A program made the translations under genes and the position numbers. Under the pieces are notes generated by a model that saw only the letters and a list, made by a program, of their open reading frames with translations, was not told the DNA's origin and did not search any database. DNA of 64,000 bases. It comes from CAWHQZ01 sp963831645 (GTDB lineage Bacteria; Pseudomonadota; Alphaproteobacteria; Rhizobiales; Aestuariivirgaceae). The stretch spans positions 62,001 through 126,000 of the forward strand of contig CAWHQZ010000009.1 of assembly GCA_963831645.1 (NCBI GenBank), written 5' to 3'. Positions 34,037 through 43,167 of this stretch are shown here, in pieces. How positions within the stretch are numbered: position 1 is the first letter of the stretch; each line of letters starts with the position of its first letter.

Positions 34037-34104
34037 AACACCGACGAAGCATGCACGTCGCCCGAGAGGCGTTTCTCATGACCGGAGCCAGCAGATAGCC
34101 CGCG

Positions 34105-34738
34105 ATGGCCCGCGGCGTGTTCATCACCTTCGAAGGAGGGGAGGGCGCTGGCAAGTCGACCCATATCGGCATCGTAGAACGAAGGCTGAAAGCGTCCGAT
34201 TACTCGATATTGGCAACGCGCGAGCCGGGCGGTACCCCGCAGGCCGAAGCAATCCGCGCCCTGCTGGTTGGTGGTGAGCCCGCGCGCTGGACGCCTCTCG
34301 CTGAGGCATTACTGATGAATGCGGCCCGCGACACGCATCTCAGCACGGTTATCCGACCGGCTCTCGCAGCGGGCACCATTGTTCTATGTGACCGCTTCAT
34401 GGATTTCCACCCGTGCCTATCAGGGCACTGCGGGAGGTGTGGAGAGCGAGCTGATCTCCCGGCTCGAACGCTCCGTGGTCGGCGACACGATTCCGGATCT
34501 GACCATCATGTTCGATCTCGACGCCCGCGCCAGCCTCCTGCGGTCGAAAGGAGCAGCAATCGGCGATGAACGGTTTGAACGCAAAGGCATCGCCTTTCAC
34601 GAGCGCGTGCGCCATGGTTTCCTCGCCATCGCCCGCTCCGAGCCCGAACGCTGCGTAGTGGTCGATTCCGCAGCCGACACGGCGACGGTGGCGCGCGCGG
34701 TCTGGCAGGCGGTGGAACGCGTGTTGCCCAAGCGATGA
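34105..34738 (+). pseudogene. tmk: Thymidylate kinase gene with a single-base frameshift
   Basis: dTMP kinase supplying dTDP for DNA synthesis. The first frame has the P-loop FEGGEGAGKST and REPGGTP, then CDRFMD; there the frame breaks and the continuation STRAYQGTAGGVE, DLTIMFDLDA and the lid region appear in the next frame to the stop at 34738. Dropping one T of TTT at 34404-34406 restores one protein of about 210 residues. Since tmk is normally essential and single-copy, a consensus error is likely. It overlaps holB by 4 nt. Confidence 0.88.
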
Positions 34739-35778
34739 GCGAGGCCGACGACCCGCGCGACGTGCCTCATCATCCGCGGCGCCGCTCTGTCCTTATCGGT
34801 CACGAGGCGGCGGAGCAGAAGCTGAAGGATGCCTACGTCTCGGGCCGCCTGCATTCGGCCTGGCTGATCGGCGGGCCTCGCGGCGTCGGCAAGGCGACGC
34901 TGGCGTATCGGTTCGCCCGCTTCATTCTCACCAGACCCGGCCGGGAGTCGCTCGTCGTGCCCGGCATCGACAGTGCGCCCGATCATCCGGCGGCAAGCCG
35001 CCTGGCAGCCGGCGCGCACTGCGATATGCTGAGCCTCGAACGGGCCTTCGATCCCAAGGCAGGCCGGGTCAGAAGTGTAACGACCGTCGACCTGGCAAGG
35101 GAGGTTCCGAGGTTTTTCTCGAAAACGGCGGGCGAGGGGGGCTGGCGGGTGTGCGTTGTCGATACCGCGGATGACCTGAACGAAGCATCCGCCAATACCC
35201 TCCTCAAGGTGATTGAGGAACCACCCTCCCGGTCATTGATCATGCTTTTGTCCCACGCACCGGGGCGGCTCCTCGCCACTATTCGCTCCCGCTGCGTGAA
35301 AGTCAGCTTGGCGCCTCTCGGCGACGATCAGGTAACCGACGTTTTGCACAGCATCCCCGAGCTCGATGTTCCTTCTGCCGATCTATCGCTCGCCGCACGG
35401 CTGGCGCGCGGCAGCCCCGGCCGCGCGCTGGAACTTCTGGATTCGGGAGCGAGCAGGCTGTTCGCCGTGGCCCGCGATCTCCTTGTGAAACTGCCGGAGC
35501 TCGACATGCGCCGGACTCTGTCGTTCGCCGATCATCTGCAGGGACGCAAGGGCGACGACGGCTTCGCGATCTTCTGCGAGCTGCTGAACGACTGGGTTGC
35601 CGCCAGGGCCCGAAGAGAAGCCGCCCACAGCGTCAGGACAGCCTCGCGATGGGCTGTCGCGCATGGTGAACTCAGTCGTTCCATTGATCGCACAAATGCC
35701 CTAAATCTCGACCGGCGGCAGTTCGTCGTGCACGTTTTCGAGACCCTCCAGGACGCCGCTCGGCAAGCCATCCACTAA
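34735..35778 (+). CDS. holB: DNA polymerase III delta' subunit
   Basis: Clamp-loader subunit of 347 residues. The AAA+ module starts with WLIGGPRGVGKATLAYRF (modified Walker A), then VCVVDTADDLNEASANTLLKVIEEPPSRSL, the signature delta' sequence, and sensor residues in LLATIRSRCVKV. The ATG overlaps the tmk stop. In alphaproteobacteria holB lies between tmk and metG, as here. Confidence 0.94.
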   Translation: MSEADDPRDVPHHPRRRSVLIGHEAAEQKLKDAYVSGRLHSAWLIGGPRGVGKATLAYRFARFILTRPGRESLVVPGIDSAPDHPAASRLAAGAHCDMLSLERAFDPKAGRVRSVTTVDLAREVPRFFSKTAGEGGWRVCVVDTADDLNEASANTLLKVIEEPPSRSLIMLLSHAPGRLLATIRSRCVKVSLAPLGDDQVTDVLHSIPELDVPSADLSLAARLARGSPGRALELLDSGASRLFAVARDLLVKLPELDMRRTLSFADHLQGRKGDDGFAIFCELLNDWVAARARREAAHSVRTASRWAVAHGELSRSIDRTNALNLDRRQFVVHVFETLQDAARQAIH

Positions 35779-35800
35779 CATCCTGCGACCGCTCAGCAAG

Positions 35801-37354
35801 TTGACCAAGAAGTTCTACATCACGACGGCCATTTCCTACCCGAACGGCCCCCCTCATATCGGGCAGGCTTATGAGGCGCTCGCTACCGATGCGCTCGCCC
35901 GCTTCAAGAGGCTCGACGGCTTTGACGTGCTGTTCCTGACCGGCACGGACGAACACGGCCAGAAGATTCAGCAAACGGCAGCGAAGCAGGGCAGGACAGC
36001 GCGCGCATTCATCGATGAGATGACGCCGCTCTTCCAGAACATGGTGCGGGCACTCAACTGTTCGAACGATGACTTTATCCGCACCACCGAGGAGCGGCAC
36101 AAGGCCACCGTCACCGATCTGTGGCGGCGCATGGTCGAGTCAGGCGACATTTATCTCGGCAACTACGCGGGTTGGTACTCTGTCCGGGATGAAGCGTTCT
36201 ATGCCGCCGGCGAAACGCAAGAGCGCGAAGGTCGGCGGTTTGCGGTGAAGACCGGCACGCCGGTCGAATGGGTCGAGGAAGAGAGTTACTTCTTCAGACT
36301 GGGTTCCTACGGGCAAAAACTGCTCGATCACTACGCCGCAAATCCAGACTTCATAGGCCCGGCGGAACGTCGCAACGAGGTCATCAGCTTCGTGACTGCG
36401 GGCCTGCAGGATCTCAGCATTTCGCGCACAACCTTCGACTGGGGCGTTGCCGTGCCGGGTGCGCAGGGCCACATCATGTACGTCTGGGTCGATGCGTTGA
36501 CGAACTATCTCTCTGCTACCGGATTTCCCGATTCCGGCGGTTCCCGGGTCAAGTACTGGCCGCCTGATCTGCACGTGATCGGCAAGGACATCGTGCGTTT
36601 TCACACAGTGTATTGGCCGGCGTTCCTGATGTCGGCCCGACTGCCGCTGCCCGGACGTGTCTTTGCGCATGGATTCTTGTTCAACCGCGGCGAGAAGATG
36701 TCGAAGTCCGTGGGCAATGTCATCGACCCGTCGGCTCTGGTCGATCGCTACGGAGTGGACCAGGTACGCTACTTCTTTCTGCGGGAGATTCCCTTCGGCC
36801 AGGACGGAAACTACTCTCATGACGCGATCGTCAATCGCATCAACGCCGATCTTGCCAACGACCTCGGCAATCTGGCCCAGCGATCGCTGTCGATGATCGC
36901 CAGAAACTGCGGCGGGATACTTCCGGAAGCGGCAGCACTTCGGGACAGTGACAGGACGATTCTGGCGGCCGCCGACGGTCTCATTTCCGAGGTCCGCCTC
37001 TGCCACGAAACGCAGGCGATCAGCAGGGCGCTCGACGCGATCTGGCGGGTCATCGCCGATGCCAACCGCTATTTCGCCTCCGAACAGCCGTGGGCGCTGA
37101 AAAACACTGCCCGGGAACGCATGGAAACCGTGCTTTATGTAACCGCCGAAGTGCTGCGGCAGGTCGGGATTCTCGTGCAGCCGTACATGCCGGCCTCAGC
37201 CGGGCGACTCCTCGATGCGCTCGCGGTTCCAATCGCATCGCGCGATTTCGCGGCTCTCGGAAAGGTTTCCCGCCTGAAGCCCGGTACCGAAGTTCCCGCG
37301 CCGCAACCCATCTTCCCGCGCCATGTCGAGGAGACGGCGGAAACCGATGCATGA
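35801..37354 (+). CDS. metG: Methionyl-tRNA synthetase
   Basis: Class I aminoacyl-tRNA synthetase of 517 residues that charges tRNA-Met. The HIGH-type motif is HIGQ at 19-22 and KMSKS at 299-303. The zinc knuckle cysteines of MetG1 are absent, as in the shorter MetG2-type enzymes of alphaproteobacteria. The start is TTG at 35801, and no ATG is available close to the MTKKFYITTAISYPNG start. It overlaps tatD by 4 nt. Confidence 0.95.
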   Translation: MTKKFYITTAISYPNGPPHIGQAYEALATDALARFKRLDGFDVLFLTGTDEHGQKIQQTAAKQGRTARAFIDEMTPLFQNMVRALNCSNDDFIRTTEERHKATVTDLWRRMVESGDIYLGNYAGWYSVRDEAFYAAGETQEREGRRFAVKTGTPVEWVEEESYFFRLGSYGQKLLDHYAANPDFIGPAERRNEVISFVTAGLQDLSISRTTFDWGVAVPGAQGHIMYVWVDALTNYLSATGFPDSGGSRVKYWPPDLHVIGKDIVRFHTVYWPAFLMSARLPLPGRVFAHGFLFNRGEKMSKSVGNVIDPSALVDRYGVDQVRYFFLREIPFGQDGNYSHDAIVNRINADLANDLGNLAQRSLSMIARNCGGILPEAAALRDSDRTILAAADGLISEVRLCHETQAISRALDAIWRVIADANRYFASEQPWALKNTARERMETVLYVTAEVLRQVGILVQPYMPASAGRLLDALAVPIASRDFAALGKVSRLKPGTEVPAPQPIFPRHVEETAETDA

Positions 37355-38163
37355 TTCCGGTCGTTGACAGCCATTGTCATCTCGATGTCAGGGACTTTGG
37401 GGCCGACCTGCCGGCGGTAATCGAGCGAGCCGCCGAGGCCGGAGTGAGGCTCATGGTGACGATCGGAACACGGGTGCGCAGCGTCGATCAGGTGCTGCGG
37501 ATCGCTGAACGTTTCGATGGCGTATTCTGCTCGGTCGGCACTCATCCTCACAATGCCGCCGAAGAGCCCGAGGTGACGGCCGATGCGCTTGTCGATCTCG
37601 CGCGTCACCCGAAGGTGGTGGCCATCGGCGAGACTGGGCTCGACTATCACTACCTGAACAGCCCGCCCGAGGCGCAGGCCGTCAGCTTTCGCGTTCACGT
37701 AGAGGCGGCGCGCACGAGCGATCTGCCTCTTATCGTCCACAGCCGCGAGGCGGAGGCGGATACCGCCCGGATCCTCGAAGAGGAATTGGCAGCCGGAAAG
37801 TTTCGCGCCATCTTGCATTGTTTTTCTTCGACCATCGACCTTGCCCGCCGCGGCCTTGCGGCGGGCTGCTTCATATCCTTCTCGGGCATTCTGACTTTCA
37901 GGAATGCCGCGCCGATAGAGGCGGCCGCAAGAGCTTCGCCTCTTGATCGGCTACTTGTCGAAACCGACGCGCCCTATCTCGCTCCCACGCCGCTGCGGGG
38001 CCGGCGCAACGAGCCCGCTCTCGTAGTCCATACGCTGCGCAGGCTCGCAGCGGTGAAGGAGGTGACGGTCGAGGAGATGGCGCGCGTCACCAACCGCAAT
38101 TTCTTCCGCGTCTTCTCCAAGGTTCCGGTGCCACCGGCCTATGCGGAACCTGAGTTGACGTGA
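37351..38163 (+). CDS. TatD-family metal-dependent hydrolase
   Basis: TIM-barrel metal-dependent nuclease of 270 residues. It starts MIPVVDSHCHLDV (HxH metal ligands), with further ligands in GETGLDYHY, LIVHSRE, ILHCFSS and VETDAPYLAP. TatD/YcfH family enzymes have DNase or exonuclease activity. The ATG overlaps the metG stop (ATGA); a longer open frame upstream is antisense-like to metG and not used. Part of the tmk-holB-metG-tatD run. Confidence 0.93.
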   Translation: MIPVVDSHCHLDVRDFGADLPAVIERAAEAGVRLMVTIGTRVRSVDQVLRIAERFDGVFCSVGTHPHNAAEEPEVTADALVDLARHPKVVAIGETGLDYHYLNSPPEAQAVSFRVHVEAARTSDLPLIVHSREAEADTARILEEELAAGKFRAILHCFSSTIDLARRGLAAGCFISFSGILTFRNAAPIEAAARASPLDRLLVETDAPYLAPTPLRGRRNEPALVVHTLRRLAAVKEVTVEEMARVTNRNFFRVFSKVPVPPAYAEPELT

Positions 38164-38957
38164 GCCTTCAGCTCACGATCTTGGGCTGCGGGTCATCGGG
38201 AGGGGTGCCCCGGATTGGCGGTTTATGGGGCGCCTGCGATCCCGCCAACCCACGAAACCGGCGCCGCCGCTGTTCCGTGCTCGTGGAAAACAAAGGCGCC
38301 GGCGGCTCGACACGGGTACTCATCGATACCTCTCCCGATCTTCGCGAGCAGCTCCTGTCGGCCGATGCCGCGGAGCTCGACGGCGTCGTGTATACACACG
38401 CCCATGCGGACCATACGCACGGTATCGATGAGCTGCGAGCGGTCGCTCTCAATACAGGCCGCCGCGTTCCGGTGTGGGCAGACGAGGCGACGGCCAGTGC
38501 ATTGCTGGCGCGCTTCGGTTACGCCTTCGAAGCGGCAGGTGGCTCGGCCTATCCGCCGATCCTCGACCTTACCGTCCTGTCGCCGATCCATGCCTTTGCC
38601 GTCTCGGGGAAAGGAGGAGACATTGTGCTCGAGCCCTTTGCAGTCGAGCACGGCAACACCACCGCGCTGGGGTACCGTATCGCCGCCACAGCTTACACAC
38701 CGGATCTCAACGGCGTGCCCGAGCATAGTTGTGCGGCGTTGTGCGGGCTCGATTGCTGGATCGTGGACGCGCTGCGGCGCCGACCGCATCCCAGTCACTG
38801 GTGTCTCGGCGAGACGCTCCACTGGATCGGGCGCTTCCGACCGAACAGGGCGATCGTGACCAACATGCACATCGATCTCGACTATGAGACCCTTTGCAAG
38901 GAGCTCCCGACCCACGTGACACCCGCATTCGACGGCATGACCATCTACATCGCCTGA
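38160..38957 (+). CDS. Metallo-beta-lactamase-fold hydrolase (PhnP-like)
   Basis: Protein of 265 residues. The MBL metal site is THAHADH (His80, His82, Asp84, His85) with further ligands in VEHGNT and the C-terminal THVTPAFDG. The start LTILGCGSSGGVPRIGG is typical of PhnP/RNase Z-like MBL hydrolases next to tatD in alphaproteobacteria. The GTG start overlaps the tatD stop (GTGA). Possibly a phosphodiesterase; the exact substrate is unproven. Confidence 0.9.
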   Translation: MSLQLTILGCGSSGGVPRIGGLWGACDPANPRNRRRRCSVLVENKGAGGSTRVLIDTSPDLREQLLSADAAELDGVVYTHAHADHTHGIDELRAVALNTGRRVPVWADEATASALLARFGYAFEAAGGSAYPPILDLTVLSPIHAFAVSGKGGDIVLEPFAVEHGNTTALGYRIAATAYTPDLNGVPEHSCAALCGLDCWIVDALRRRPHPSHWCLGETLHWIGRFRPNRAIVTNMHIDLDYETLCKELPTHVTPAFDGMTIYIA

Positions 38958-39089
38958 AGGGACTCATCGCCGATGTCTCGCAAAAACTCGAAGCAAGTTG
39001 GCACTGTAGGTTAGGAAACCGCTGTGTACCACTGTATCACAAAGAAAATACCCTATGAGACAACCAAAGCTTTTTCGAAGTAAAGTTTC

Positions 39090-39105
39090 CATAATATATA
39101 TTATG
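39090..39105. promoter_or_regulatory. AT-rich perfect palindrome upstream of mazG
   Basis: CATAATATATATTATG, a 16-bp perfect palindrome in an AT-rich patch (39040-39120) that stands out in this GC-rich region, 28 bp before the mazG start. Could be an operator or an extended promoter element. Confidence 0.4.
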
Positions 39106-39133
39106 CGAATTTGCTAGCTGGTTGAGACCACCC

Positions 39134-39943
39134 ATGACTTCGACGCCAATATTCAATCCAGACCCAGCCGATCTGACCTCAGTTGCCACCCTGTTGGCCA
39201 TCATGAAGGCGCTGCGCACGCCGGTGACGGGATGCCCATGGGACCTCGAGCAGAACTTTGCCACCATCGCGCCCTACACGATCGAGGAAGCATATGAAGT
39301 GGCAGAGGCGATCGAGCAGCGGAACCTGCCGGCCCTCGCTGAAGAATTGGGCGATCTCCTTTTGCAGGTCGTCTATCACGCTCAATTGGCAAGCGAGGCA
39401 GCCGCATTCGACTTTGCAGACGTCGTCGCCGGCATCTGCCGGAAGATGATTCGCCGGCATCCTCACGTGTTCGCCTCGGACAAGGCTGGCTCAGCGGCGG
39501 CTGCGAAAGGATTCTGGGAGGATATCAAGAGCACCGAGAACGCAGGTCGCAACAACGAGTTGGGGACGCTCGCAGGAGTACCGGCCGCCTTGCCCGGGCT
39601 CAGCCGCGCCGTAAAGCTTCAGTCGAAGGCCGCACGGGTTGGCTTCGACTGGCCTTCCGTGGAGGATATTATCGAGAAGACGGCCGAGGAAACGCGCGAG
39701 TTGCTCAGGGCTCCGGACGAGCGCCGAGGGGAGGAGTTCGGAGATTTGCTGTTTTCTCTCGCCAACTTCGCCCGCCGTTTGAAAATCGATCCGGAAGCAG
39801 CGCTGCGGCGCGCCAACGCCAAGTTTGAGCGTCGGTTCTCCCACATCGAGGCAAGACTTGCGGCCCAGGGGCGCACTCCCTCTCAGGCGACCCTAGCCGA
39901 GATGAACAGTCTCTGGGAGGAAGCGAAGCTTGCGGAGGAATGA
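39134..39943 (+). CDS. mazG: Nucleoside triphosphate pyrophosphohydrolase MazG
   Basis: House-cleaning NTP pyrophosphatase of 269 residues with two MazG repeats: the first with CPWDLEQNFATIAPYTIEEAYEV and EELGDLLLQVVYH, the second with EEFGDLLFSLANFAR. The EExxE and ExxD metal-binding motifs are visible in both. The ATG at 39134 is chosen over a TTG 12 nt upstream. Convergent with hflX. Confidence 0.93.
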   Translation: MTSTPIFNPDPADLTSVATLLAIMKALRTPVTGCPWDLEQNFATIAPYTIEEAYEVAEAIEQRNLPALAEELGDLLLQVVYHAQLASEAAAFDFADVVAGICRKMIRRHPHVFASDKAGSAAAAKGFWEDIKSTENAGRNNELGTLAGVPAALPGLSRAVKLQSKAARVGFDWPSVEDIIEKTAEETRELLRAPDERRGEEFGDLLFSLANFARRLKIDPEAALRRANAKFERRFSHIEARLAAQGRTPSQATLAEMNSLWEEAKLAEE

Positions 39944-39969
39944 CTACCCGGGCCGCCGCAGGCGCTGTG

Positions 39970-41355
39970 TCACTCGGCCGCTTGGCGCCAGTTCACGGGC
40001 ACGAGCCGCCTTCGAAACTTCGCCTCCGCCACAGGGGCAACCATCGGGTCGAAGCGCAGCGTGAGCCTGAGCGATCCATCCTTGGCCGTCCTGCACCGCA
40101 ACACTTCGGCATTCTCGTACAGCCAGTTGCGCGCGGAGCCCTCTGCAGCGTTTAAGACAACGTCGAAGACGAGCGATCGCGCGGCAAGCCGGTCTTCCAT
40201 TGCCTTCAAGAGCTCGTCGATGCCCTCGCCGGTCAATGCCGAGACGAGCACCACATGTGACAGTCGTGCCGCCTTTCCTGAAAGTTCACGGCGCTGTCGC
40301 GACTCCGCCACCCGATCGATCTTGTTCCATACCTCCAGCACATCCCAGCGCCGTCTCGTTTCATCGATGTCGAGGTCCTTCAGTACCCTTTCGACGTCGT
40401 CTGCCTGGGCATGCGTATCTTCGTGGCTTACGTCCCGGACGTGCAGTATGAGGTCGGCTGCTATCACCTCCTCGAGGGTCGCCCTGAACGCCGCTACCAG
40501 CATGGTCGGCAGATCCGAAATGAAACCGACGGTGTCGGAAAGAATGATCCTGCGTCCGTGTGGAAGCCTGACCTCGCGCATCGTGGGATCAAGGGTTGCG
40601 AACAGCAGGTCTTCGGCATAGACGCCGCTACCGGTAAGCCGGTTGAACAGCGACGACTTGCCGGCGTTGGTGTATCCGACGATGGCTACGACCGGGTAGG
40701 GCACGCGTGCCCTGCTCTTGCGGTGCAGCCCGCGGGTCCGCTTTACCGACTGCAGCTCGTCGGCAATTCGCTTGATGCGTGCCTGGATGAGCCGCCGGTC
40801 AATCTCAAGCTGGGACTCGCCTGGACCGCCGAGGAAACCAAAGCCGCCGCGCTGGCGCTCAAGGTGGGTCCATGAGCGCACCAGGCGGCTTTTCTGGTAC
40901 TGAAGATGCGCCAGCTCCACCTGCAGGGCGCCTTCCTTGGTGTGGGCGCGCTCACCGAAGATTTCGAGGATCAGCCCGGTTCGGTCGACGACCTTTGCCT
41001 TCCATGCCCGCTCCAGGTTGCGCTGCTGAACAGCCGTGAGCGGGGCGTTGATGATGGCGACTGTCGCATCGCCACTGGATATCCAGCTGGCAAGTTCATC
41101 TATCTTGCCTAGGCCCAGAAGCGTCGCGGGACGGATCGCATGAACGGCGACCATGGCAGTTCCGGCGATCTCGAGCTCGATTGCAAGCGCCAGCCCGACG
41201 GCTTCTTCCAGCTTTGCCTCCGGGCTCCGTTGCGCTCCACCGTGCCCGTTGTCTTTCGATGATCCGGGCTTGAATTCCACATGGATGACGAAGGCACGTG
41301 TTCTTGCCCTACGGGGTTGCGCCCCGCTGCGACGGGTTCGCAGCGCCATCACCAA
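39970..41355 (-). CDS. hflX: Ribosome-splitting GTPase HflX
   Basis: GTPase of 461 residues. The HflX domain contains RTGLILEIFGERAHTKEG and GGFGFLGGPGESQLE; the G domain has G1 GYTNAGKSS, G3 DTVGF and G4 NKID. It binds and splits stalled ribosomes. It is the last gene of the leftward dusB-ntr-hfq-hflX cluster and lies 27 bp after hfq, as in other alphaproteobacteria. The N-terminus may start at either of two close ATGs (41355 or 41349). Confidence 0.95.
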   Translation of the reverse strand: MVMALRTRRSGAQPRRARTRAFVIHVEFKPGSSKDNGHGGAQRSPEAKLEEAVGLALAIELEIAGTAMVAVHAIRPATLLGLGKIDELASWISSGDATVAIINAPLTAVQQRNLERAWKAKVVDRTGLILEIFGERAHTKEGALQVELAHLQYQKSRLVRSWTHLERQRGGFGFLGGPGESQLEIDRRLIQARIKRIADELQSVKRTRGLHRKSRARVPYPVVAIVGYTNAGKSSLFNRLTGSGVYAEDLLFATLDPTMREVRLPHGRRIILSDTVGFISDLPTMLVAAFRATLEEVIAADLILHVRDVSHEDTHAQADDVERVLKDLDIDETRRRWDVLEVWNKIDRVAESRQRRELSGKAARLSHVVLVSALTGEGIDELLKAMEDRLAARSLVFDVVLNAAEGSARNWLYENAEVLRCRTAKDGSLRLTLRFDPMVAPVAEAKFRRRLVPVNWRQAAE

Positions 41356-41382
41356 GAGCAGCGGCGCCAGGCGCGCGTCGCA

Positions 41383-41634
41383 TCAGTTCTCACCTGCCCC
41401 GCCCTCATCTTCGAACAGGCTCACCGGTGCGCCAGGCATAATGGTGGATATGGCGTGTTTGTAGACAAGTTGCGAAAGTCCATCTCGGCGGAGCAGAACG
41501 CAGAAGTTGTCGAACCAGGTGATGATGCCTTGCAGCTTGACGCCGTTAACCAGGAAAACGGTGACCGCCACCTTGTGCTTGCGTACATGATTGAGGAACG
41601 TGTCCTGAAGGTTTTGCAGTTTTTCTTGGGCCAT
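41383..41634 (-). CDS. hfq: RNA chaperone Hfq
   Basis: Sm-like RNA chaperone of 83 residues that mediates small-RNA/mRNA pairing. Canonical MAQEKLQNLQDTFLN start, Sm1 VTVFLVNGVKLQGIITWFDNF and Sm2 YKHAISTI segments, and a short acidic tail. The ATG at 41634 is the conserved start; an upstream frame extension is not used. Between ntrX and hflX, the conserved position in Hyphomicrobiales. Confidence 0.97.
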   Translation of the reverse strand: MAQEKLQNLQDTFLNHVRKHKVAVTVFLVNGVKLQGIITWFDNFCVLLRRDGLSQLVYKHAISTIMPGAPVSLFEDEGGAGEN

Positions 41635-41744
41635 GGGAGTTCCCGCACCGCCTGTTGTCGAGGGTTTCTCGGCGCAAACCGCCTCTACCATAGGCCTTGC
41701 CCGGAGCCGATGCCAGTGTCAGCAACTGCACCATCGGCAGTGGT

Positions 41745-43136
41745 TCATTCGGCTTCGGCGCGTCCGCTTTCCGCCAAACCTAAGAGTTTGATTTTTCTGT
41801 GCAAAGCAGATCTTTCCATGCCCACGAAAGACGATGTCTTCGAAATGTTGTGGCCGAATCGCGAAAGCTGCGCGGCAAGATAGTCGCGCTCAAAAATTTC
41901 CCGGGCCTCGCGCAGCGGCAGCGCCATGAGCTGCTCGTTCGCCGCGGTCCCCCAGCCTCCCGTAAACGAAAGGCGTGCGTCACCTGGAAGCATGGACGCC
42001 GAGATCTCCGATGAACTGTCCCCTGCCGACATGATCATCAACCGCTCGACGTTGTTTCTCAGCTGACGGACGTTGCCGGGCCAGTCCTGTGTCTGCAGCA
42101 CCGCGACCGCATCCGACGCCAGGCGGCGCAAGGGCCGGCCAGTCTGAGCCGAATACAGTTTGGCAAAATGCTCGATCAGCTCCGGAATGTCCTCCCGCCG
42201 CTCGGCAAGTCCCGGAACCCGTATCGGCACCACGGCCAGCCGGTGGTACAGGTCTTCACGGAAGGTGCCGTGCTTGATCAGGGATTCCAGGTCGCGGCTG
42301 GTGGATGTCAGGATGCGGACATCCACTTTTACTTTCTTACTGCCGCCCACTCGTTGAAAGGTTTGCTCGACAAGGACGCGCAGCACCTTGCCCTGCGTTT
42401 CGAGAGGCATGTCGGCAACCTCATCGATATACAGAGTGCCGCTGTGCGCTTCCTCGAGCGCGCCGACGCGCAGTTGACCGCCCTGCACGTCCTCGGTGCC
42501 GAACAGTTCCTCCTCCATCCTGTCGGGGGACATGCTGGCGGCCGGCAGAATGACGAAGGGCGCATCGGTACGCTGCGACCAGATGTGGATGAGCCGGGCC
42601 GTCATCTCCTTTCCGGCGCCCGGAGGCCCTGAGATCAATACCCGGCTGTTGACGGGGGCAACCTTCTTGAGCGACTGCCGGAACTGCCGCATGGCCACTG
42701 AATTGCCGATCATCTCCGTATCGGCGCCAGCGCGTTCCCTCAGCTCATCCAGCTCTCGCCTGAGCCGCGAGGCCTCCAGTGCCCGCCCAACGACCAGCAG
42801 CAGCCGGTCGGCCTTGAACGGCTTTTCAATGTAGTCGTAGGCGCCGCGCTTGATTGCCGATACGGCCGTCTCGATGTTGCCGTGGCCCGAGATTATGACC
42901 ACCGGCAGATCGCTGAGACGCTCCTTGATCACATTCAGGAGGTCAAGGCCGTCGAGTTTCGATCCCTGGAGCCAGATGTCCAGAACAACAAGCGAAGGCC
43001 GACGATCCTCGATGGCCGCCAGAGCCGCATCGCTGTCGCGCGCCTGGCGTGCCTGATAGCCCTCGTCCTCCAGGATCCCCGAGATCAGCTCCCTGATGTC
43101 GGCTTCATCGTCAACGATGAGAATATCCGCATTCAT
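41745..43136 (-). CDS. ntrX: NtrX, NtrC-family response regulator
   Basis: Regulator of 463 residues: receiver (about 1-120, LVVLDIWLQGSKLDG containing the acceptor Asp), AAA+ central domain with Walker A GPPGAGKE, and a C-terminal Fis-type helix-turn-helix. The GAFTGA sigma-54 contact loop is missing (FGTEDVQGGQLRVGALEEAH instead), as reported for alphaproteobacterial NtrX, so it probably acts without sigma-54. It is 31 bp downstream of its kinase NtrY and is linked to nitrogen and redox control. Confidence 0.94.
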   Translation of the reverse strand: MNADILIVDDEADIRELISGILEDEGYQARQARDSDAALAAIEDRRPSLVVLDIWLQGSKLDGLDLLNVIKERLSDLPVVIISGHGNIETAVSAIKRGAYDYIEKPFKADRLLLVVGRALEASRLRRELDELRERAGADTEMIGNSVAMRQFRQSLKKVAPVNSRVLISGPPGAGKEMTARLIHIWSQRTDAPFVILPAASMSPDRMEEELFGTEDVQGGQLRVGALEEAHSGTLYIDEVADMPLETQGKVLRVLVEQTFQRVGGSKKVKVDVRILTSTSRDLESLIKHGTFREDLYHRLAVVPIRVPGLAERREDIPELIEHFAKLYSAQTGRPLRRLASDAVAVLQTQDWPGNVRQLRNNVERLMIMSAGDSSSEISASMLPGDARLSFTGGWGTAANEQLMALPLREAREIFERDYLAAQLSRFGHNISKTSSFVGMERSALHRKIKLLGLAESGRAEAE

Positions 43137-43167
43137 TCACCGCATCCACTCTTGGCAGTTGTCGCGC

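Noticed and set aside
41745..43136. NtrX as a defective sigma-54 activator because GAFTGA is missing
   Set aside because: Absence of this loop is a known property of alphaproteobacterial NtrX, so it is not treated as a mutation.
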